Shown: piece after piece, positions 45,897 through 49,170 of the stretch | Layout: every line of letters begins with the position of its first letter | Numbering within the stretch: position 1 is the first letter of the stretch | From: CAZVAO01 sp964625175 | GTDB taxonomy: Bacteria; Bacillota; UBA994; PWPR01 | Assembly (NCBI GenBank): GCA_964625175.1 | Contig: CAZVAO010000003.1 | Span: forward strand, 1-49,170 | Reading direction: 5' to 3' | Length of the DNA: 49,170 nucleotides | Notes under the pieces: model-generated | Databases searched by the model: none | What the model was told of the DNA's origin: nothing | What the model saw: the letters and a program-made list of their open reading frames with translations, nothing else | Translations under genes and position numbers: made by a program

Positions 45897-47282
45897 ATGA
45901 GTAAAGACGTGGAAAAGAAAAAAGAGCGAGTTTCGAAACTCGTAGAGATGTCGAGAGACAATCTTCCTAAAGCGGTATTATTTCTGGCTTGGCCAATCGT
46001 AGTTGAGATGCTCTTGCAGTCAACGGTGGGAATCGCCGATACAGCGATGGTTGGTCGATTAAGCCCTGAAGCTATCGCAGCTGTTGGCCTAGGTAACCAG
46101 TTTGTGATGTTATTGTTAACGGTTTTTGCTGCAGTACGTACAGGTGTTACGGTATTAGTCGCTCGCTCTATCGGAGCTGGTGATATTGATGGCGCCAATA
46201 GTGCAGCACGCCAGGCGTTATTACTAACTGTGATTTTTGGTCTAACTGTATCAATCTTTGGGATTATATTCCCCGATGTCGGCTATCGTTTATTGGGTGC
46301 AAGCGATGAAGTTATTGCCGTCGGTGCCGATTATTTAAGATGGCGCGTCGTCGCTTCCTTATTTGCCTGTATTATTATGGCCATCACGGGGATTCTTCGT
46401 GGTTGTGGCGATACCATTACAGCCATGAAGGTCAATGTATCGGTTAATTTACTCAACATATTCTTCAACTGGGTCTTCATTTTTGGTAACTTAGGAATGG
46501 TTGCTATGGGGACTGCGGGTGCTGGTGCTGGCACAATGTTTGCTCGTTTAGTGGGCGCTATTATTATGCTTCGTGTGCTCTTCAGTGGTAAAGTTGGTGT
46601 CAAGCTCAATCTCAGCGATAATTTTAGATTTAACATGGATACCATCCGTAGAATTCTGAAAATTGGGGTTCCCGCTGGTATTGAACAGGTATTTATGCGA
46701 GGCGCTCAGGTGTTTTTCACGATGATCGTAACGGGTTTAGGGACAGCAACCTACGCTGCCCATCAGATTATTTTACGTGCAGACTCCGTTGCATTCATGC
46801 CTGGTTTTGGTTTCGCTGTAGCAGCAACGACCCTAGTTGGGCAAAACCTTGGTGCCAAGCAACCTAAAGAAGCTGAGAAGGCTGCTCGCATCACGATGTA
46901 TATGGCTATTGTTTTTATGTCGATAATCGGAGTGCTGATCTTTACTTTTGCTCGACCTATCGTTGTCTTCTTCACGAATGATCCTGGTGTGATTGAGACC
47001 GCTATTCCTCCACTGCGCATGATTGCCTTCGCCTTACCTTTCATGGCGGTAGCTCGCGTAACTGCTGGTGCCTTGCGTGGAGCAGGTGATACAAAATTCG
47101 TGATGTGGGGAACGGCAATCAGCATCTGGGGGGCACGATTGGGAACTGGCTACCTATTAGTTACTGTATTTGGTTGGGGTCTAATGGGTGCCTGGATGGC
47201 TATGTTTGCAGACCATATTTGCAGGGCTAGCATCTTCTTTATTCGCTTCATCGGTGGCAAGTGGAAACATATTGAATTTTAA
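45897..47282 (+). CDS. MATE family efflux transporter 2
   Basis: A 461-residue NorM/DinF-type transporter, duplicate of the preceding gene. It shares QSTVGIADTAMVGR, GILRGCGDT and VAATTLVGQNLGA segments at the same positions. GGAGGA precedes ATG 45897; the frame is open to 45867, and GTG 45894 is adjacent. A 32-bp tract (46146-46177) is identical to 44524-44555 of the first gene at every synonymous site, while flanking DNA differs. A very strong terminator follows. Substrate unknown. Confidence 0.93.
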   Translation: MSKDVEKKKERVSKLVEMSRDNLPKAVLFLAWPIVVEMLLQSTVGIADTAMVGRLSPEAIAAVGLGNQFVMLLLTVFAAVRTGVTVLVARSIGAGDIDGANSAARQALLLTVIFGLTVSIFGIIFPDVGYRLLGASDEVIAVGADYLRWRVVASLFACIIMAITGILRGCGDTITAMKVNVSVNLLNIFFNWVFIFGNLGMVAMGTAGAGAGTMFARLVGAIIMLRVLFSGKVGVKLNLSDNFRFNMDTIRRILKIGVPAGIEQVFMRGAQVFFTMIVTGLGTATYAAHQIILRADSVAFMPGFGFAVAATTLVGQNLGAKQPKEAEKAARITMYMAIVFMSIIGVLIFTFARPIVVFFTNDPGVIETAIPPLRMIAFALPFMAVARVTAGALRGAGDTKFVMWGTAISIWGARLGTGYLLVTVFGWGLMGAWMAMFADHICRASIFFIRFIGGKWKHIEF

Positions 47283-47313
47283 TTTAAATGATGATTAATA
47301 GAATTTTAAGCAA

Positions 47314-47356
47314 AATAGTAGCGGATACCGACTGAATAGGTATCCGCTACTATTAT
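47314..47356 (+). terminator. Rho-independent terminator of MATE gene 2
   Basis: AATAGTAGCGGATACC (47314-47329) and GGTATCCGCTACTATT (47339-47354) form a perfect 16-bp stem around 9 nt. Confidence 0.85.
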
Positions 47357-47520
47357 TATGGAGAAACACAAAAGTACTTCTGTAAAATCGTGAGCAGGTG
47401 TTCTTTATGTGATTTACGCGTATAACGATTTAGCATAGTGATTGTGATATACGAGCGATCAACACTACCATCAAACATTTTGCCTACTAGACGTAATTTG
47501 CCACTAAAGATTATTAATAG

Positions 47521-47592
47521 CGGTGCGGGAGCACACTATGCTCCCCTACAGTTTCCTCATCCAATGGAACATCATTTTGGTGTTAAAAATTG
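47521..47592 (-). repeat. Modular hairpin repeat, copy C (inverted)
   Basis: GGGAGCA (47527-47533) pairs with TGCTCCC (47539-47545). Read on the minus strand, the sequence from AACACCAA through GAAACTGTAGGGGAGCA to the CCCGCACC tail follows copy B (303-368) with few differences. Confidence 0.65.
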
Positions 47593-47607
47593 CATTTTTT
47601 ATAGGAT

Positions 47608-47680
47608 GCAGGGGCGACCAGTGTGTCGCCCGAACCATAATGTGCAGCCGAGGCCATTCAATTTGGTGGGGTACTACCTC
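47608..47680 (+). repeat. Modular hairpin repeat, copy D
   Basis: GGGCGAC (47612-47618) pairs with GTCGCCC (47625-47631). The linker CGAACCATAATGTGC and the tail CAATTTGGTGGGGT match copies A and B. The second stem is degenerate (GCC/GGC). Confidence 0.6.
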
Positions 47681-47751
47681 AGAGCTATTAGAATCAATCT
47701 CATCTAATAAAGAATCCCAACGAGTGTATTACGTCAGGATTTGTATTGTGT

Positions 47752-48429
47752 TTAATTTGCTCGCTGATAAATCCGCCGCGCCCAATAAATAAATGGTGTA
47801 TCCAGGATAGCAATAATCAACTTTAGAACATAGGTGGTCAAGAGTATTTCACGAAAAATCACTGGCTCGAATACCCCCCAGAATGCAATAAAGGTGAAGA
47901 TTATACTGTCAATGAGCTGACTGATAATCGTACTTAAGTTGTTTCTGATCCAAATCTGCCGATCCGCCGGAAACCGCTCACGCCAAAATTGATACGCCCA
48001 AACGTCATGCATCTGACTGACAAAATACGCAATTAAACTTGCTGCAGCAATGCGGGGCATGAAACCAAAAATAGTTTCTAAAGCACCCTGAGCAAAATCC
48101 GAGGCGTGTGGGATGAACTGCAAACAGACTTGCATAATCACTGTCATGACAACCAAGGTCAGTAGTCCTACCATGACGCCGCGGCGTGCCTCTTTTTCAC
48201 CATACAGCTCTGATAAAATATCCGTTGCTAAAAAAGATGTCCCATAAATAATATTGCCTAAGGTTACCACTAAACTAAATAGCTCAACCGTTTTGAGCAC
48301 TTGGATGTTTGCTAGAATTGCCGCAATTGCGATCCAGATTAATAGACCCGCTTTACCGAAGAATTTAAAAAACATCAATACCGCTCCAAAATTAATCAGT
48401 AATAAAACGGCCCACCAAAAATAATTCAT
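47752..48429 (-). CDS. YhhQ/VUT family queuosine precursor transporter
   Basis: About 225 residues with six or so membrane segments. Family segments are YGTSFLATDILSELYGEKEARRGV-like motifs in the second and third helices and HDVWAYQFWRERFP followed by RNNLSTIISQLIDSIIF. Characterised members import queuosine precursors (preQ0/preQ1). AGAGGTGG lies before ATG 48432 and ATG 48429; I use 48429 for spacing, and the frame is open to 48465. No preQ1 riboswitch is seen upstream. A 7-bp tandem repeat lies 64-98 bp before the start. Confidence 0.88.
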   Translation of the reverse strand: MNYFWWAVLLLINFGAVLMFFKFFGKAGLLIWIAIAAILANIQVLKTVELFSLVVTLGNIIYGTSFLATDILSELYGEKEARRGVMVGLLTLVVMTVIMQVCLQFIPHASDFAQGALETIFGFMPRIAAASLIAYFVSQMHDVWAYQFWRERFPADRQIWIRNNLSTIISQLIDSIIFTFIAFWGVFEPVIFREILLTTYVLKLIIAILDTPFIYWARRIYQRAN

Positions 48430-48492
48430 CATACCACCTCTTTTACTCAGAATACGGTAACACAAACAACTTTAAAAGTCTAGAGTTGGTCT

Positions 48493-48527
48493 GTTGTCAG
48501 TTGTCAGTTGTCAGTTGTCAGTTGTCA
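48493..48527. repeat. Five tandem copies of a 7-bp unit
   Basis: GTTGTCA is repeated five times without mismatch. It lies upstream of the YhhQ-type gene, in its likely promoter zone. A 7-bp unit can change copy number by slippage. Confidence 0.9.
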
Positions 48528-48693
48528 GGGTGAGGATAACGACTTTGTCACATAATAGTCAAGCAGTTGCCGAGCAATCGTCAAGCAGTTGGTTGATCGA
48601 TAGTTGAACGATGGTTGAACCCCATGGTGTTTCACACACGGGGCAAGCAATGGTTAAATGGTTGTAAGCGGTGGATTTATACTCTGTATATTC

Positions 48694-48727
48694 AAAACGG
48701 TGTTCGCTTAAGCGGAATGCCGTTTTT
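48694..48727. terminator. Terminator-like hairpin
   Basis: AAAACGG (48694-48700) pairs with CCGTTTT (48720-48726), with an inner GTTCGC/GCGGAA partial pairing and a T run. It closely resembles the hairpin at 473-508, and both lie beside palindrome family E. Confidence 0.6.
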
Positions 48728-48749
48728 ACTACTACTAGCCATGTTTTGA

Positions 48750-48850
48750 GTTTTAGAATTGACGGAATTTCTAGGCACCAGCAAAATCCGAAATGATGGC
48801 GTACATATGGTACGTCGATCAAGTGTTTTACGAGCAACACCGAAATCCCC
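48750..48850. repeat. Palindrome family E, degenerate copy 2
   Basis: The centre CGTACATATGGTACG (48800-48814) with flanking GATGG and CGATCAAG matches the centres of copies 1 and 3. The outer arms are poorly conserved. Confidence 0.45.
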
Positions 48851-48867
48851 CACGCTTCTCGACGTTC

Positions 48868-48996
48868 TGTTTTAATTCCAGAAATGCGGCAAGATTGAGG
48901 CGTAGGTATTTTTTAGAAGTGAAGCTATGCATATGGCATGCTGAGCAAGAAAAAATACCTACAACGCTGAGATTGCCCATTTATGGAGTTAAAACT
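48868..48996. repeat. Nested palindrome family E, copy 3 (overlaps rodA stop)
   Basis: The outer arms GTTTTAATTCCAGAAATG (48869-48886) and its complement at 48979-48996 differ at two positions. The middle arms GTAGGTATTTTTT (48902-48914) and AAAAAATACCTAC (48950-48962) are perfect. The centre has GCATATGGCATGC. The right outer arm contains the rodA TAA. The stretch ACGCTGAGAT next to the arm is shared with copy 1. Confidence 0.75.
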
Positions 48997-49170
48997 GGAT
49001 TTTTTTGTGGCGCATGCCTATGTTGAGGATGATTCCGAGCGCAATCGAGTTCGCCAGGTACGACGAGCCCCCCGCACTGATAAATGGTAAGGTAAGTCCC
49101 GTGACGGGCATCAACCCCATTGTCATGCCGATATTCACTAAAACTTGGAAAAGGAACATAGCTGAAAGCC
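48989..49170 (-). CDS. rodA: RodA/FtsW-type SEDS protein, C-terminal fragment
   Basis: Only the last 59 residues lie in the window; the gene continues beyond its right edge. The segment LMPVTGLTLPFISAGGSSYL is the highly conserved SEDS-family signature, followed by a final membrane helix and a short basic tail. SEDS proteins polymerise peptidoglycan glycan strands from lipid II. RodA acts in elongation and FtsW in division; the fragment does not decide between them. I lean to RodA because of the VNIGMTMGLMPVTG context. The stop is inside palindrome copy 3. Confidence 0.88.
   Translation of the reverse strand, partial: LSAMFLFQVLVNIGMTMGLMPVTGLTLPFISAGGSSYLANSIALGIILNIGMRHKKIQF

Larger units (their letters stand above)
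47357..47751. other. Repeat-bearing intergenic region
   Basis: No gene is supported here. It contains an inverted copy of the modular hairpin repeat (47521-47592) and a direct copy (47608-47680) arranged head to head, both related to 41-418. Confidence 0.6.
48466..48988. other. Repeat-rich intergenic region
   Basis: No gene is supported. It holds a 7-bp tandem repeat (48493-48527), a terminator-like hairpin (48694-48727), a degenerate copy of palindrome family E (48750-48850) and a well-formed copy (48868-48996) that reaches the rodA stop codon. Confidence 0.65.

Noticed and set aside
45830..46198. Open frame antisense to the start of MATE gene 2, and similar antisense frames at 44709-45014, 45219-45524, 46331-46645 and 46763-47125
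   Set aside because: They mirror each other because the MATE genes are duplicates, and their composition follows the sense codons. None has a ribosome site.
47438..47792. Two plus-strand open frames of 89 residues
   Set aside because: They are formed by the repeat copies C and D, with no family resemblance and no ribosome site.
48430..48500. Possible preQ1 riboswitch before the YhhQ-type gene
   Set aside because: Neither the preQ1-I core nor its A-rich tail can be recognised in the leader.
48493..48527. Possible CRISPR array
   Set aside because: The units are 7 bp and contiguous, with no spacers; no cas genes are present.
48559..49026. Two short open frames of 77-93 residues
   Set aside because: They run across palindromic repeats and, at the right end, across rodA on the other strand.

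Overview
The window reads as chromosomal core DNA of a Bacillota (Firmicutes) bacterium, most likely a Clostridia or Peptococcaceae-like anaerobe. Evidence for this: strong AGGAGG-type ribosome binding sites, sigma-A type promoters, an HrcA/CIRCE heat-shock operon, PyrR-type attenuation, type III glutamine synthetase, and the gene order phoH-pgpH-ybeY-dgkA-cdd-era-recO-ccpN-ppsR-dnaG-rpoD-trmK, which is classic Firmicutes synteny. A group II-like (thermosome-type) chaperonin sits inside the dnaK operon, a trait known from Carboxydothermus and some other Firmicutes. No phage, plasmid, IS transposase, CRISPR array, tRNA or rRNA gene is visible.

Layout, left to right. 1-642: gene-free and rich in palindromes. 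643-5272: glnN and a tandem pair of CNNM/CorC-like membrane proteins, all on the minus strand. 5600-6634: a TGS-domain GTPase, alone on the plus strand. 6743-7090: RNase P RNA. 7126-12934: zinc-ribbon protein, trmK, carB and carA, with a PyrR-type leader before carA that carries two PyrR boxes. 13298-18408: rpoD, dnaG, ppsR and ccpN. 18673-26679: a compact ten-gene operon (phoH, pgpH, ybeY, dgkA, DUF881, cdd, era, deoC, recO, DUF4342). 27142-27887: a small membrane exporter and rpsU. 27980-37657: the heat-shock and RNA/protein-modification block, transcribed hrcA, chaperonin, grpE, dnaK, dnaJ, prmA, rsmE, mtaB, HIT. 37865-43340: a P2-type cation ATPase, a DUF4349 lipoprotein and a COG2509 FAD protein. 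43484-47282 (plus strand): yedF and two tandemly duplicated MATE transporters. 47283-48988: repeats and a YhhQ-type transporter. 48989-49170: the 3' end of a rodA/ftsW gene.

Functionally, most genes serve replication start (dnaG), transcription (rpoD), translation and RNA processing (rnpB, ybeY, era, rpsU, trmK, rsmE, prmA, mtaB), protein folding (dnaK operon), pyrimidine synthesis and salvage (carAB, cdd, deoC) and c-di-AMP/envelope biology (pgpH, dgkA, rodA). Regulation can be read directly at three sites: CIRCE at hrcA, the PyrR attenuator at carA, and the duplicated promoter/leader of the two MATE genes.

The less ordinary content is (i) two families of structured intergenic repeats shared between the two ends of the window, one of which reaches into the stop codons of glnN and rodA; (ii) the chaperonin in the heat-shock operon; (iii) altered ion-site residues in the P-type ATPase; (iv) an apparent non-AUG start for the CcpN-like regulator. 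I did not find a convincing new multi-gene system; the repeat families are the best candidates for something undescribed.
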